50,581 nucleotides of DNA from positions 1 through 50,581 of the forward strand of contig CANQOR010000008.1 of NCBI GenBank assembly GCA_947625535.1, given 5' to 3'. Made by a program: the position numbers and the translations under genes. Positions 34,617 through 43,315 of the stretch are shown piece after piece (the first letter of the stretch is position 1; the number at the start of each line of letters is the position of its first letter). The DNA is from an uncultured Bacilli bacterium (GTDB lineage: Bacteria > Bacillota_I > Bacilli_A > RF39 > UBA660). The notes beneath the pieces were generated by a model. The model saw nothing but the letters and a program-made list of their open reading frames with translations, ran no database searches and was not told the origin of the DNA.

Positions 34617-36179
34617 ATGAAAAATAATAATAAAGTTATTTTAATAATAAGTTTTATACTAAGTTTATTTTTAAGTTTTGGCTATTCAATTTTTAAGTAT
34701 CATGTTGTTGATAACTTATTTAATAACAATAAAATTTTTATATGGTTATTATTTACAATTATCTCTACAAGTATTTTTTTCTTTTTAATTAAGATATTAT
34801 ATAAATATTTAAAAAAAATAAAATATCATGATTTTAAAAATACTTTTTTAGCGAAACATTTTTTACTTGGATGTTTTATAACATTTTTTATTTTTGGGTT
34901 GCCAATAATTATTATTTATTATCCTGGTTCTGTTCAGTGGGATGGAATGCGTGAATTAAATTATTTTTTTGGTATTACAAAATGGAGTAATCACCATCCC
35001 GTTATTCCTACATTATTAATGGGATTTTCTCTTAAATTAGGCCGTTTCTTAGGTAGTGATAACTTAGGTGTTTTTATCTTTAATATAATACAATACACCT
35101 TTTCTTGTTTTACTCTATCCTATTTATTGAACTTTCTAAAAAAGATTCAGACACCTAAAATTATTTTATTTTTAACATTTTTGTTCTTCATAAATCCTGT
35201 ATGGTATATTAATAGTTATACTTTAGTAAAAGATACATACTTTTATTTATTTTTTATAATATATCTTATTGAATATATTAAATATTTAATGGGAGATAGC
35301 AATATAATTAAGTTTGGTCTACTATCTATTCCGGTTATTTTTTTCCGTAATAATGGAATTTATATTATATTAGCTACTTTAGTTTGTTTATTATTATTAA
35401 AGAAATATCGAAAAGAAAGTATTATTTTAATTGGTTGTTTTTGTTTATTTCAAATATCTTATAATATTATAATAACTAGTTGTGGTATTGAACAAGGTAA
35501 TGTTAGAGAAATGCTATCTGTTCCTTTACAGCAAACAGTAAGATATTTAAAATACTATGACATGGAAGAAGATGATACAAAATTCTTACAAACTTTATTT
35601 AATACTGATCTAAGTGTTGTAGTAAATGAATATAATCCTGAATTATCAGATAAAGTTAAAGATAAATTCGATGTTAAAGATAAAAAAGATTTAATTCACT
35701 ATTTTAAGATATGGTCTAAATATTTAATAAGGCATCCTAAGGTTTATATTGATTCTTTTTTAGAAAATTACTATGGTTATTTTTATCCACTTCGTAAAGA
35801 TGTTAAAGATGGTGTTGCTTGGTTTACAGTTGTAGCAAGTAAACGTGTTAATACAGGTTATTTTAATATTAAAATGATAGATAAGTTTTCATATGCACGT
35901 ACTTATATTGAAAAAACTATATCTAAAGTAAGAGATATTCCAATAATTAATATGATATATAATACGGGTATTTATAGTTGGGTGTTGCTTTTAATTATCG
36001 GGTTTATTATTTATCAAAAAAAATATAAATATTTATTAACAAGTATACCGGTATTATTTATGTTAGTATTTTGCTTTTTATCACCAGTTAATGCTTATTT
36101 AAGATATATGAATCCTGTTATAGTTGTTTTACCTATTTTATTAGGGGTATCTTTAAGTAATATTAAGATTAAATTTTAA
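34617..36179 (+). CDS. Polytopic membrane protein, DUF6020-like glycosyltransferase-type
   Basis: 520 residues with about 11-12 transmembrane helices. The first extracellular loop holds YYPGSVQWDGMRELNYFFG and WSNHHPVIPT, motifs shared by the DUF6020 family and reminiscent of GT-C glycosyltransferases, where an Asp in the first outer loop is catalytic. If so, it would use a lipid-linked sugar to modify wall polymers or glycolipids. The start is ATG 34617, after GTGATT. It is a single gene between tRNA-His and a converging membrane-anchored protein. Family call is moderate; activity is inference. Confidence 0.6.
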   Translation: MKNNNKVILIISFILSLFLSFGYSIFKYHVVDNLFNNNKIFIWLLFTIISTSIFFFLIKILYKYLKKIKYHDFKNTFLAKHFLLGCFITFFIFGLPIIIIYYPGSVQWDGMRELNYFFGITKWSNHHPVIPTLLMGFSLKLGRFLGSDNLGVFIFNIIQYTFSCFTLSYLLNFLKKIQTPKIILFLTFLFFINPVWYINSYTLVKDTYFYLFFIIYLIEYIKYLMGDSNIIKFGLLSIPVIFFRNNGIYIILATLVCLLLLKKYRKESIILIGCFCLFQISYNIIITSCGIEQGNVREMLSVPLQQTVRYLKYYDMEEDDTKFLQTLFNTDLSVVVNEYNPELSDKVKDKFDVKDKKDLIHYFKIWSKYLIRHPKVYIDSFLENYYGYFYPLRKDVKDGVAWFTVVASKRVNTGYFNIKMIDKFSYARTYIEKTISKVRDIPIINMIYNTGIYSWVLLLIIGFIIYQKKYKYLLTSIPVLFMLVFCFLSPVNAYLRYMNPVIVVLPILLGVSLSNIKIKF

Positions 36180-36184
36180 AAAAA

Positions 36185-36209
36185 TACATCTTACAAGATG
36201 TACTTTTTT
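36185..36209. terminator. Bidirectional terminator after the DUF6020-like gene
   Basis: TACATCT pairs with AGATGTA (36185-36191 with 36196-36202), with a T run on the plus strand and A's (T on minus) on the other side. Confidence 0.8.
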
Positions 36210-36226
36210 AATTTACAACAGTTACA

Positions 36227-37438
36227 CTACTTAGAGAAATCTTTTATAAGTTGGGAAATAATTTCTTCATTTGTTAATTCGTAATCAACTCCCGCATATA
36301 TATTGGTACTATTTTTATCAGTATTATAGTAAATATATCTATCTTTTATATAAAAATCAGCATCATTTAATTTAAATTTTTTATAATCATCTAATTCAGT
36401 ATATGGAGTCGAACTAAAAGAAATATCATAATAATAATCACCATAATTAACTTTTGTATAATTATAATAAAATGTAACCTTATCATATGAATCTACGTAA
36501 ATATTGTATTTTTGTAATAAATCTATTATCATATCATTTGCCAATCTATATTCTTTATAATTGCATTTTGATATTGTTTCAGAGTCTGTATAAGTACAAA
36601 TATAAAAATTTTTTTGATAATTGCTAACAGCTTCTTTGGCTTTTTCAATATCACTATAATGCCCCATATTTATAAAACGCCAAGAGTAAGAGGTTTTTTC
36701 GCCATAGTCGTGTGAATCCCAGCCAGTTTCTTCATACTTATAATAGACATAATTTTTATCGGTAATATAATAATTATTATCTTTATACAACACTTCTTCG
36801 TCTTCAATATATTCTGCGGTATGATCATTTTTTATATAATATAGTTTATATTCAAAATCAAAATTATAAATTTGTCCACCATAAGTAAAACTTATATCAG
36901 GAGTTAATTTAGTTAAAGTTATAGTGTCATTACGTAGCTGGCTTCCTGCTTTTAGTGGTGACGAAATATTTTTTTCACTAATACCTAAAAAAACATTGTT
37001 TTTATCATTAATGTCGTGTGTATGAAGAAATGATATCTTATCAGTTATTTTATCATTATCATTGAAATAATTAATTTTTTTGTTTTTACTAGGTTCTACG
37101 GTGCTATCTTTAGATGAATTTGATTCTTTTTCGACGTTTTGGTCCTTTGAAGATATTATCACTACAATTGTTATGGCAATAATAGCTAATATAGCAACAC
37201 CTATTCCGATTGCTAAACCTTTAGATTTTTTCTTTTGTTTTCCTTCGTTAGGAATAGTGTTTGTCATTGCCGGTTCAACAATCTGTTGTACATATGTTGA
37301 ATTTTGGAGTTGTTGTTCAGCATTTACTTGATTACTTGTGTTTAGAGAATTAACCATAGTTGGATTTTCACTATTGCTAAAACTTGATTGTTCATTTGTG
37401 TCATTATTATTGACATTATTATTTTGTTCTTGATTCAT
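36227..37438 (-). CDS. Membrane-anchored extracellular protein of unknown function
   Basis: 403 residues from ATG 37438. The upstream ATG at 37468 overlaps the -10 box, so it is excluded; AAGGAG is 13 bases from the ATG at 37438, which is long, and an ATT at 37444 would sit at 7. The N-terminal ~65 residues are Asn/Gln/Ser-rich, then a Lys-rich stop and one transmembrane helix (about 77-100). The outer domain (about 130-400) is rich in Tyr, Asp and Lys, with beta-rich repeats such as NNYYITDKNYVYYK and two Cys near 263 and 274. No family recognised. It is probably an envelope sensor or adhesin. Confidence 0.6.
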   Translation of the reverse strand: MNQEQNNNVNNNDTNEQSSFSNSENPTMVNSLNTSNQVNAEQQLQNSTYVQQIVEPAMTNTIPNEGKQKKKSKGLAIGIGVAILAIIAITIVVIISSKDQNVEKESNSSKDSTVEPSKNKKINYFNDNDKITDKISFLHTHDINDKNNVFLGISEKNISSPLKAGSQLRNDTITLTKLTPDISFTYGGQIYNFDFEYKLYYIKNDHTAEYIEDEEVLYKDNNYYITDKNYVYYKYEETGWDSHDYGEKTSYSWRFINMGHYSDIEKAKEAVSNYQKNFYICTYTDSETISKCNYKEYRLANDMIIDLLQKYNIYVDSYDKVTFYYNYTKVNYGDYYYDISFSSTPYTELDDYKKFKLNDADFYIKDRYIYYNTDKNSTNIYAGVDYELTNEEIISQLIKDFSK

Positions 37439-37466
37439 ATTAATTAATACACTCCTTCTATTTTTC

Positions 37467-37475
37467 ATTATAACA
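37467..37475 (-). promoter_or_regulatory. Extended -10 promoter of the membrane-anchored gene
   Basis: TGTTATAAT on the minus strand. It overlaps the ATG at 37468, showing that this codon cannot be the start. Confidence 0.65.
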
Positions 37476-37518
37476 TAATTTTTTTACTTAAATAAAATTA
37501 TGTACTTTATAATTCTTG

Positions 37519-37527
37519 TGTTATAAT
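37519..37527 (+). promoter_or_regulatory. Extended -10 promoter of the kinase-like gene
   Basis: TGTTATAAT, 25 bases before the start codon at 37553 and 12 bases before AAGGGGA. Confidence 0.65.
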
Positions 37528-37552
37528 AACAAACCATTAAGGGGATAATTAT

Positions 37553-39037
37553 ATGGCATTTAATACAATACAATATTTAAAAGAAGGTAAAGTTGATTTT
37601 GTATATAGTTTAACTATTTATGATAGAGAGTCTTTAATAAAATATATAAGGAATAATGAAGATAGAAATACTATTATAAATGGTTTTTTACCTTTACTAT
37701 TAGATTCTTATTATCGTTTTTGTTTTGAAATTATATATGATAATGAAGATTATAAAAATGAAGCGTTGTATTTATTAAATAAATATTATTCTTTTGATGC
37801 TTTAGATAATGAAAAAATAATTAATATACTTAATAATACTAGTTGGGGTAAAAGATATATAATTGATCATATTGATGAAATATATAAAGATGAAGATTTA
37901 TTATTAGAAATATTTAATTATATATTTAATGATATTAATAATAATTATGATTTTATTAAAATGTTTTATTTAAATGATAATCTTCATATTAGATATTTAT
38001 TTATGAAATATATAGTTAATAATTATCCAGAATTAATTAATGTTATTTATGATGATTTTACTAAATACTTAACTAGTGTTACTTATAAAGAAAATGAACA
38101 ATTAACATTCTTACCTACTCTTATGGATATGAAAGATATATGTAAATTAGCTATTGCTGTTTTTAATTCAACTTTAGATAAAAAAATATGGGAACAATTA
38201 AAAGAATACATTTTAGAAAATTATCCTAGTAATAATTTAGCTGATGAATTACTTAGTTATGAAGAAGTACCTCTTAGTGGTTCAGCTTATACATTAAGAC
38301 ATAATCCATTAAAGATTGAAGAATTTGTTAAAGATGCTGAAAGATTATTTAATACTTCTAATTCAAGAAAGTTATATATTTATCATAATTATGCGCATTT
38401 AATGACGGAAGAAATGAGAAAGAAATACGCAAGTATTGAAGAAATGTTTAAAAAAGATGGTCAAAAGAGTTATGTAACTAGTGAATTAGAGACTATATAT
38501 AGAGCTGGTTTAGGTAGTAAATTAGAATTATATGTAGAAAAATACTTAGATTTAAGTCATAGTAAAGATATGGGATATATAGCTAGTGGTGCTACTGGAG
38601 CTTGCTATAGAATTGGAGATTATGTTATTAAATTATTTAGAACTAAATGGTCTTATGAAGATGTTATATGTCCTAATTTATATTTAATAATTAAAAATGA
38701 AGAAGAAGATTATGTAAGAGATAATAATGGTATTGTATGTGGTGGTATTGAAGTACAAAGATATTTAACTAGAACAGCTAAGAATGTATCTAGTGAAGTT
38801 TTAGTTCAATTTGAAAAAGAACTTAGAAGATTAGGTTATTATAGTTTAGATACTTTTGTAAATGGGACTTGTGGTGATAATTGTATGATCTTAGATACTT
38901 ATAAAGATGCTAATTGTAATAATCCTGATAGATTACCTGAATGGTTTAAAGAAACTCCATTAGTTCTTGTAGATAGAGATGATATATATAAATTAAGTAA
39001 TAAGTATCCTAAACATAGACATTCAGCTGGATATTAG
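37553..39037 (+). CDS. Helical protein with kinase-like C-terminal domain
   Basis: 494 residues, cytosolic. The first ~300 residues are helix after helix with an aromatic/Leu pattern like a HEAT- or TPR-type solenoid. From residue 345 a kinase fold is suggested by a Gly-rich loop (SGATGACYRIG), then V-I-K-L with Lys at 360 in the position of the VAIK lysine, and late NGTCGDNCMILD and LVLVDRDD (Asp 474), which could be the catalytic loop and the metal Asp. The canonical H-R-D and D-F-G are not present, so activity is uncertain. GGGGAT precedes the start. Monocistronic. No related gene nearby reveals a substrate. Confidence 0.5.
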   Translation: MAFNTIQYLKEGKVDFVYSLTIYDRESLIKYIRNNEDRNTIINGFLPLLLDSYYRFCFEIIYDNEDYKNEALYLLNKYYSFDALDNEKIINILNNTSWGKRYIIDHIDEIYKDEDLLLEIFNYIFNDINNNYDFIKMFYLNDNLHIRYLFMKYIVNNYPELINVIYDDFTKYLTSVTYKENEQLTFLPTLMDMKDICKLAIAVFNSTLDKKIWEQLKEYILENYPSNNLADELLSYEEVPLSGSAYTLRHNPLKIEEFVKDAERLFNTSNSRKLYIYHNYAHLMTEEMRKKYASIEEMFKKDGQKSYVTSELETIYRAGLGSKLELYVEKYLDLSHSKDMGYIASGATGACYRIGDYVIKLFRTKWSYEDVICPNLYLIIKNEEEDYVRDNNGIVCGGIEVQRYLTRTAKNVSSEVLVQFEKELRRLGYYSLDTFVNGTCGDNCMILDTYKDANCNNPDRLPEWFKETPLVLVDRDDIYKLSNKYPKHRHSAGY

Positions 39038-39041
39038 TAAG

Positions 39042-39130
39042 TAAACTATTTGAAGATAATAAATGTTAATGATGTAAATTTTAATAAAAATGTGTCAAAT
39101 TTATTATCTGTTTACAAATAGTTTATTTTT
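39042..39130 (+). repeat. Long imperfect palindrome downstream of the kinase-like gene
   Basis: Two blocks of complementarity: 39042-39052 with 39115-39125 and 39054-39064 with 39099-39109, with a 34-base loop. A T-rich tail follows. It probably terminates the kinase-like gene but is far larger than the other terminators here. Confidence 0.6.
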
Positions 39131-39148
39131 ATTTTACGTTATATTATA

Positions 39149-39166
39149 TATAATAAAGATGGTGAT
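39149..39166 (+). promoter_or_regulatory. Fused promoter/Shine-Dalgarno module of the PrsW gene
   Basis: TATAAT (39149-39154), AAAGAT, then GGTGAT (39161-39166), with the ATG at 39170. From TATAAT to GGTGA the sequence is identical to that of folD. Confidence 0.65.
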
Positions 39167-39169
39167 AAT

Positions 39170-39949
39170 ATGAGTGAAGTATTGTTATTATTATCTGTTT
39201 TACCTTCTATAGTATTAGGAGTATTTATTTATAAAATGGATAAAGTTGAAAAGGAACCACCTACATTACTATTAAAGTTATTTGTATTTGGTATATTAGC
39301 TATCTTTTTAACTTTGTTAATATCTATTATCGCTTATATAATATTCCCTATTTTAGAATCTACTTATGAAGATGGTTATATTAAACTAGCTATAGCTACT
39401 TTTATAGGAGTTGGTTTAATTGAAGAAGGAAGTAAATGGTTATTCTTAAAGGTTTCAACTTGGAATGATAAGAATTTTACACATATATATGATGCTTTAA
39501 TATATGCAGTATTTATTTCTTTAGGTTTTGCTACTTTAGAAAATATTTTATATGTATTACAAGGTGGTATAGGAGTTGCAATTATGAGAGCTGTTCTTTC
39601 TGTACCTGGTCATGTTTTCTTTGCTGTTTTTATGGGTTACTACTATGGTATAGCTAAACAAGCGGAAATAAATAAGAATGAAAAAATTAAAAGAAAAAAT
39701 TTAATATTAAGTATTGTAATGCCATTTGTTTTACATGGGACATTTGATTTTTGTTTATTATCAAGAAATATTTTCTTTGTTTTAGGTTATTTCTTGTTTG
39801 TTATTTTCTTATATATTAGTTCATTTAGTAAAGTATTTAAGTTTTCTAAGATAGTTTATCCTTTAAGAGATGATTATTATTGTAAGATATGTGGAAATGT
39901 AGTAGATGGTGCTTATTGTACTCATTGTGGAACTAAAAAAGATTTATGA
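39170..39949 (+). CDS. prsW: PrsW-family intramembrane protease with C-terminal zinc ribbon
   Basis: 259 residues and about seven or eight TM helices. The family motifs are all present: L-I-E-E-G-S-K-W (about 85-90), ENILY near the fourth helix, PGHVFFAVFMG, and LHGTFDF near the C-terminus; the Glu and His residues are the catalytic/metal set of this CPBP-like glutamic protease. PrsW of B. subtilis cleaves the anti-sigma factor RsiW. The last ~27 residues are an added zinc-ribbon (C-x-x-C ... C-x-x-C: CKICG and CTHCG). I see no anti-sigma factor nearby. Confidence 0.88.
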   Translation: MSEVLLLLSVLPSIVLGVFIYKMDKVEKEPPTLLLKLFVFGILAIFLTLLISIIAYIIFPILESTYEDGYIKLAIATFIGVGLIEEGSKWLFLKVSTWNDKNFTHIYDALIYAVFISLGFATLENILYVLQGGIGVAIMRAVLSVPGHVFFAVFMGYYYGIAKQAEINKNEKIKRKNLILSIVMPFVLHGTFDFCLLSRNIFFVLGYFLFVIFLYISSFSKVFKFSKIVYPLRDDYYCKICGNVVDGAYCTHCGTKKDL

Positions 39950-39969
39950 TTAATTCATAAATCTTTTTT
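39940..39969. terminator. Bidirectional terminator after prsW
   Basis: AGATTTATGA pairs with TCATAAATCT (39940-39949 with 39955-39964), then T5 on the plus strand. It also serves the converging thioredoxin-like gene. Confidence 0.8.
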
Positions 39970-40636
39970 ATAAGTTAGCATTATCAAATGCACTTCTTAT
40001 ACCATCTGATGATTGATAACCATTAATACCACCAATTATTACATTATCTTTAATAATAAGAGTATTTGGGGTACCATTTAAAGCTGTAGCACCAAAGCCA
40101 TCCCATGAACCTTCTCCTTTTAAGTTGTAAATTGTTTCATAGGCTGTTTGGTCAATAATACGTCTTTCAGCAACGTTTACTATTTTAGAAAAATCAATAT
40201 ATCTAATAGTAATACCATATTCTTTAGAAACACTGGTAATAATTGGTGCAAAAGCAGCACAATATGAACAACCTTGACGACCAATTAAAACAACGATAGT
40301 TTTACCTTTAGATTCACTAGCTATGTCAGTCGCACTTATTTCTTTAAATGCTTCTGTACTATATGTATTACTATCTTCACTATATGTGTCTGAAACGTTA
40401 GAAGATGAATCATTACTAAACATACCAAATAATAAGATAGCACTTAATATAGTAATAACAACAGTTAAAAATAATAATATATTAACTTTGTTTTCTAAGT
40501 TAACTAAACGATCTTCAACAGTTAAAGCACTATATTGAATATTTTCTTCTTCATCATCAATTTCTAGTTCTTCTTCTACTTCATCATCTAGTTCTTCTAT
40601 TTCTTCTTTTTTCTTGGTTTCTTTTTTCTTTGCCAT
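39968..40636 (-). CDS. Membrane-anchored thioredoxin-like protein
   Basis: 222 residues. A long N-terminal cytosolic stretch of Lys and then Asp/Glu (about 1-45) leads to one transmembrane helix (about 52-72). The outer thioredoxin-fold domain has an active-site C-S-Y-C (in GRQGCSYCAAF) and a cis-Pro region (NGTPNTLI). It is likely an extracellular thiol-disulfide oxidoreductase, similar to membrane-bound Firmicute thioredoxins that fold or reduce exported proteins. The cysteine-containing exported proteins in this window are plausible clients. GGGAGGT precedes the start. Confidence 0.8.
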   Translation of the reverse strand: MAKKKETKKKEEIEELDDEVEEELEIDDEEENIQYSALTVEDRLVNLENKVNILLFLTVVITILSAILLFGMFSNDSSSNVSDTYSEDSNTYSTEAFKEISATDIASESKGKTIVVLIGRQGCSYCAAFAPIITSVSKEYGITIRYIDFSKIVNVAERRIIDQTAYETIYNLKGEGSWDGFGATALNGTPNTLIIKDNVIIGGINGYQSSDGIRSAFDNANL

Positions 40637-40712
40637 AAAAATACCTCCCTAAAGAAATTATAAACCAAATTTGTTTTATTAACAATAATGTTAAAGGAAA
40701 AAATATTAAATG

Positions 40713-40733
40713 TGTTATAATAAAGATGGTGAG
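40713..40733 (+). promoter_or_regulatory. Fused promoter/Shine-Dalgarno module of folD
   Basis: TGTTATAAT (40713-40721), six bases AAAGAT, then GGTGAGG (40728-40734) and the ATG at 40740. Confidence 0.7.
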
Positions 40734-40739
40734 GTAAAG

Positions 40740-41576
40740 ATGGCAATTATAGATGGAAAAGAACTTCGTAAGAAGAAATTAGAAGAATTAAAAGAAAGAA
40801 TAAAAGGTACTAAAAAACAATTAGGATTAGCTGTAGTACAAGTTGGTCATGATGAAGCTAGTAATGTTTATATTAAACAAAAAGAAAAATTAGCTTTAGA
40901 ATTAGGTTATTACTTTATACATAAGAATTTTGAAGAGAATGTAACACAAGAAGAATTAATTAAAGAATTAAATATTTTAAATAATGATGATAAAGTAGAT
41001 GGAATTATTGTACAAATGCCCCTACCACATCATTTAGATGCTAGTGTTATTCAAAATACAATTAGTCCTTTAAAAGATGTAGATGGTTTAACTTATGTTA
41101 ATGCTGGTAAATTAATTCAAAATGTAGATGGTTTAGTACCATGTACACCAAAGGGAATTATTGATTTATTAGATGAACATGAAATAGCTTTAGAAGGTAC
41201 TAATGTAGTAGTTATAGGAAGAAGTATTTTAGTTGGTAAACCTATTGCTAATTTATTAGTAAATAGAAATGCAACGGTTGTATTATGTCATTCTAAGACA
41301 AAGAATATAGCTGAAATTACCAAAAATGCTGATATTATAATTGTAGCTGTTGGTAAAAAGCATTATTTGACAGCTGATATGGTTAAAAAAGATGCTGTAG
41401 TTATTGATGTTGGTATTAATCGTGAAAATGGTAAGTTATATGGAGATGCTGATTTTGATAATTTAAAAGATATATGTAGTTATATTACTCCAGTACCTGG
41501 AGGAGTTGGTCCAATGACTGTTTATGAATTAATGAATAATGTTCATTTGGCTTATACATTAAGGAAGAAGAAATAG
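40740..41576 (+). CDS. folD: Methylenetetrahydrofolate dehydrogenase/cyclohydrolase
   Basis: 278 residues, standard for the bifunctional enzyme that converts 5,10-methylene-THF to 10-formyl-THF through methenyl-THF with NADP. Signatures: YIKQKEKLALELG (catalytic Tyr and Lys), QMPLPHHLD, KDVDGLT, PCTPKGIIDLL, the Rossmann motif GRSILVGKPIANLL and PVPGGVGPMTVYELM near the end. I start at ATG 40740, after GGTGAGG, not at the ATG ten codons earlier, which lies before the promoter's transcript start. It supplies one-carbon units for purines and formyl-Met. Single gene. Confidence 0.95.
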   Translation: MAIIDGKELRKKKLEELKERIKGTKKQLGLAVVQVGHDEASNVYIKQKEKLALELGYYFIHKNFEENVTQEELIKELNILNNDDKVDGIIVQMPLPHHLDASVIQNTISPLKDVDGLTYVNAGKLIQNVDGLVPCTPKGIIDLLDEHEIALEGTNVVVIGRSILVGKPIANLLVNRNATVVLCHSKTKNIAEITKNADIIIVAVGKKHYLTADMVKKDAVVIDVGINRENGKLYGDADFDNLKDICSYITPVPGGVGPMTVYELMNNVHLAYTLRKKK

Positions 41577-41593
41577 TAATATTTCTCTTTTTT
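41569..41593 (+). terminator. Terminator of folD
   Basis: AGAAATA pairs with TATTTCT (41569-41575 with 41580-41586) around GTAA, then a C-T run. The stem is short. Confidence 0.6.
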
Positions 41594-41603
41594 AATGGTT
41601 TTA

Positions 41604-41612
41604 TGTTATGAT
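41604..41612 (+). promoter_or_regulatory. Extended -10 promoter of the ABC-F gene
   Basis: TGTTATGAT, 22 bases before the start codon at 41635; GGTGAT is at 41624-41629. Confidence 0.55.
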
Positions 41613-41634
41613 ATTTAAAGCGAGGTGATATCAA

Positions 41635-43278
41635 ATGAATATTAAAAATTTATCAATGTCTTTTGGTTTACAGGAAATATTTGATGATGTCACAATAACA
41701 ATAAAAGATAAAGAAAAAGTTGGTATTATTGGAATGAATGGTGCTGGTAAATCAACATTTTTTAAATTAATAATGGGTGAATTAGAACCTGATAATGGAA
41801 GAATTATTTTAAAACCAGGTGTTAGAATTGGTTTTTTGCCGCAAGTAATAAGTGATGAAATACCTAGTATGGAAATATCAGTATTTGATTATTTATTAGA
41901 AGGAAGACCTATTAAAAAATTAGAAAATGAGCTAGCTAAAGCTTATAACCAAGCAAGTATTGAAACTGATGAACAAAAAATTAAATATATAATGAAACAA
42001 ATTGGTAAATTACAAGAAAAATTAGAGTACTATGAAGTTTATAATGCAGAGAATATTTTATTAAAAATAGTAACAGGTATGAATATTGATAGTGAACTAT
42101 TAGATATGAAGTTATGTAATTTATCTGGAGGACAAAAAAGTAAAATAGCTTTTGCTAGACTACTATATTCTAATCCAGAAATATTACTTTTAGATGAACC
42201 TACTAATCATTTAGATATAGATAGTAAAGATTATATTATTAATTATTTAAAAAATTATAATGGGACTATTTTAGTTATATCTCATGATATAGATTTTTTA
42301 GATCAAGTTACAACACAAACTTTGTATGTAGATAAAGGAACTCATAAAATGGAGTTATTCCCTGGTAACTATGAAAAATATATGAAGATACGTAATGAAA
42401 GATTAAAGACTCAAGAAAGAATTTATGATAAACAAACTAAGGAAGAGGAAAAATTAAAAAGAATTATTGCTAAATATATTGGTGGTAATGAAAAGAAAGC
42501 TAAGATAGCTAAAGATAGACAAAAGAAATTAGCTAGATTAGAAGAAAATAAAGTTATATTAGAAAAGAAACAAAAAACAACAAGATTTAAAATTAAAATT
42601 AATCATCCTAGTGGAGTTGTTCCATTAAAGGTAGATAATTTAAAATTTGGTTATAAAGAAGATCATATTTTAATAGATAATTTAACTTTTGATTTAGGTC
42701 GAGGAGAAAAGTTTTTAATAGTTGGAGAAAATGGTGTTGGTAAATCAACATTACTTAAATTAATAGTTGGTCAGTTAACTCCCCTATTAGGTTCTATTAT
42801 AATAAATGATAAAACAGAAATAGGTTATTATGCACAAGAACATGAATTATTAGATAATGAAAAAATTATATTAGAAAATTTTAGTGAATTTAATTTAAGT
42901 ACTAAAGATTTAAGAGCTTTTTTAGGTAACTTTTTATTTACAGGAGATGATGTATATAAGAAAGTATCTTATTTATCTCCTGGAGAACGTAGTCGTGTTG
43001 CTTTAGCTAAATTGGCTCTTACAGGAGCTAATTTCCTTATATTAGATGAACCTACTAATCATTTAGATCCTGAAACACAAAAAATTATTGCTGAAACATT
43101 TAAAGACTATGAAGGAACTATGTTAGTAGTATCACATAATCCTGAATTTGTAGATAATTTAGGTATAGAAAGAATGCTTATGCTTCCTAGTGGAGATATT
43201 AGATATTATGATAAGAAGACTGTTTTATATTATCAGGAATTAAATAATCAAAGTAAATATAAAAAGAATTCAAAATAG
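41635..43278 (+). CDS. ABC-F family ATPase
   Basis: 547 residues, two ATP-binding cassettes on one chain and no TM, as in ABC-F proteins that act on the ribosome E site (EttA/Uup/YdiF type). First cassette: GMNGAGKSTFFKL, LSGGQKSKIAFARLL, and LLLDEPTNHLD. Second: GENGVGKSTLLKLI, LSPGERSRVALAKL, and LILDEPTNHLD. Both have Walker B Glu. The linker (about 230-310) is Lys-rich (P-site tRNA interaction motif). No clear antibiotic-resistance extension, so a housekeeping translation factor is more likely. Its promoter is separate from that of YitT downstream. Confidence 0.93.
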   Translation: MNIKNLSMSFGLQEIFDDVTITIKDKEKVGIIGMNGAGKSTFFKLIMGELEPDNGRIILKPGVRIGFLPQVISDEIPSMEISVFDYLLEGRPIKKLENELAKAYNQASIETDEQKIKYIMKQIGKLQEKLEYYEVYNAENILLKIVTGMNIDSELLDMKLCNLSGGQKSKIAFARLLYSNPEILLLDEPTNHLDIDSKDYIINYLKNYNGTILVISHDIDFLDQVTTQTLYVDKGTHKMELFPGNYEKYMKIRNERLKTQERIYDKQTKEEEKLKRIIAKYIGGNEKKAKIAKDRQKKLARLEENKVILEKKQKTTRFKIKINHPSGVVPLKVDNLKFGYKEDHILIDNLTFDLGRGEKFLIVGENGVGKSTLLKLIVGQLTPLLGSIIINDKTEIGYYAQEHELLDNEKIILENFSEFNLSTKDLRAFLGNFLFTGDDVYKKVSYLSPGERSRVALAKLALTGANFLILDEPTNHLDPETQKIIAETFKDYEGTMLVVSHNPEFVDNLGIERMLMLPSGDIRYYDKKTVLYYQELNNQSKYKKNSK

Positions 43279-43281
43279 ATG

Positions 43282-43290
43282 TGTTATAAT
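43282..43290 (+). promoter_or_regulatory. Extended -10 promoter of the YitT gene
   Basis: TGTTATAAT at 43282-43290, 25 bases before the ATG at 43316. A second TATAAT lies at 43296-43301, closer to AGGAGG, so two start sites are possible. Confidence 0.6.
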
Positions 43291-43315
43291 TAAGGTATAA
43301 TTAGGAGGTTTTAAT

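Noticed and set aside
37080..37331. 83-codon plus-strand frame
   Set aside because: Antisense to the membrane-anchored protein; its hydrophobic residues mirror the real TM segment.
41577..41634. Regulatory leader for the ABC-F gene, as in antibiotic-induced ABC-F genes
   Set aside because: The leader is only about 16 bases from the predicted start; no attenuator or leader peptide fits.
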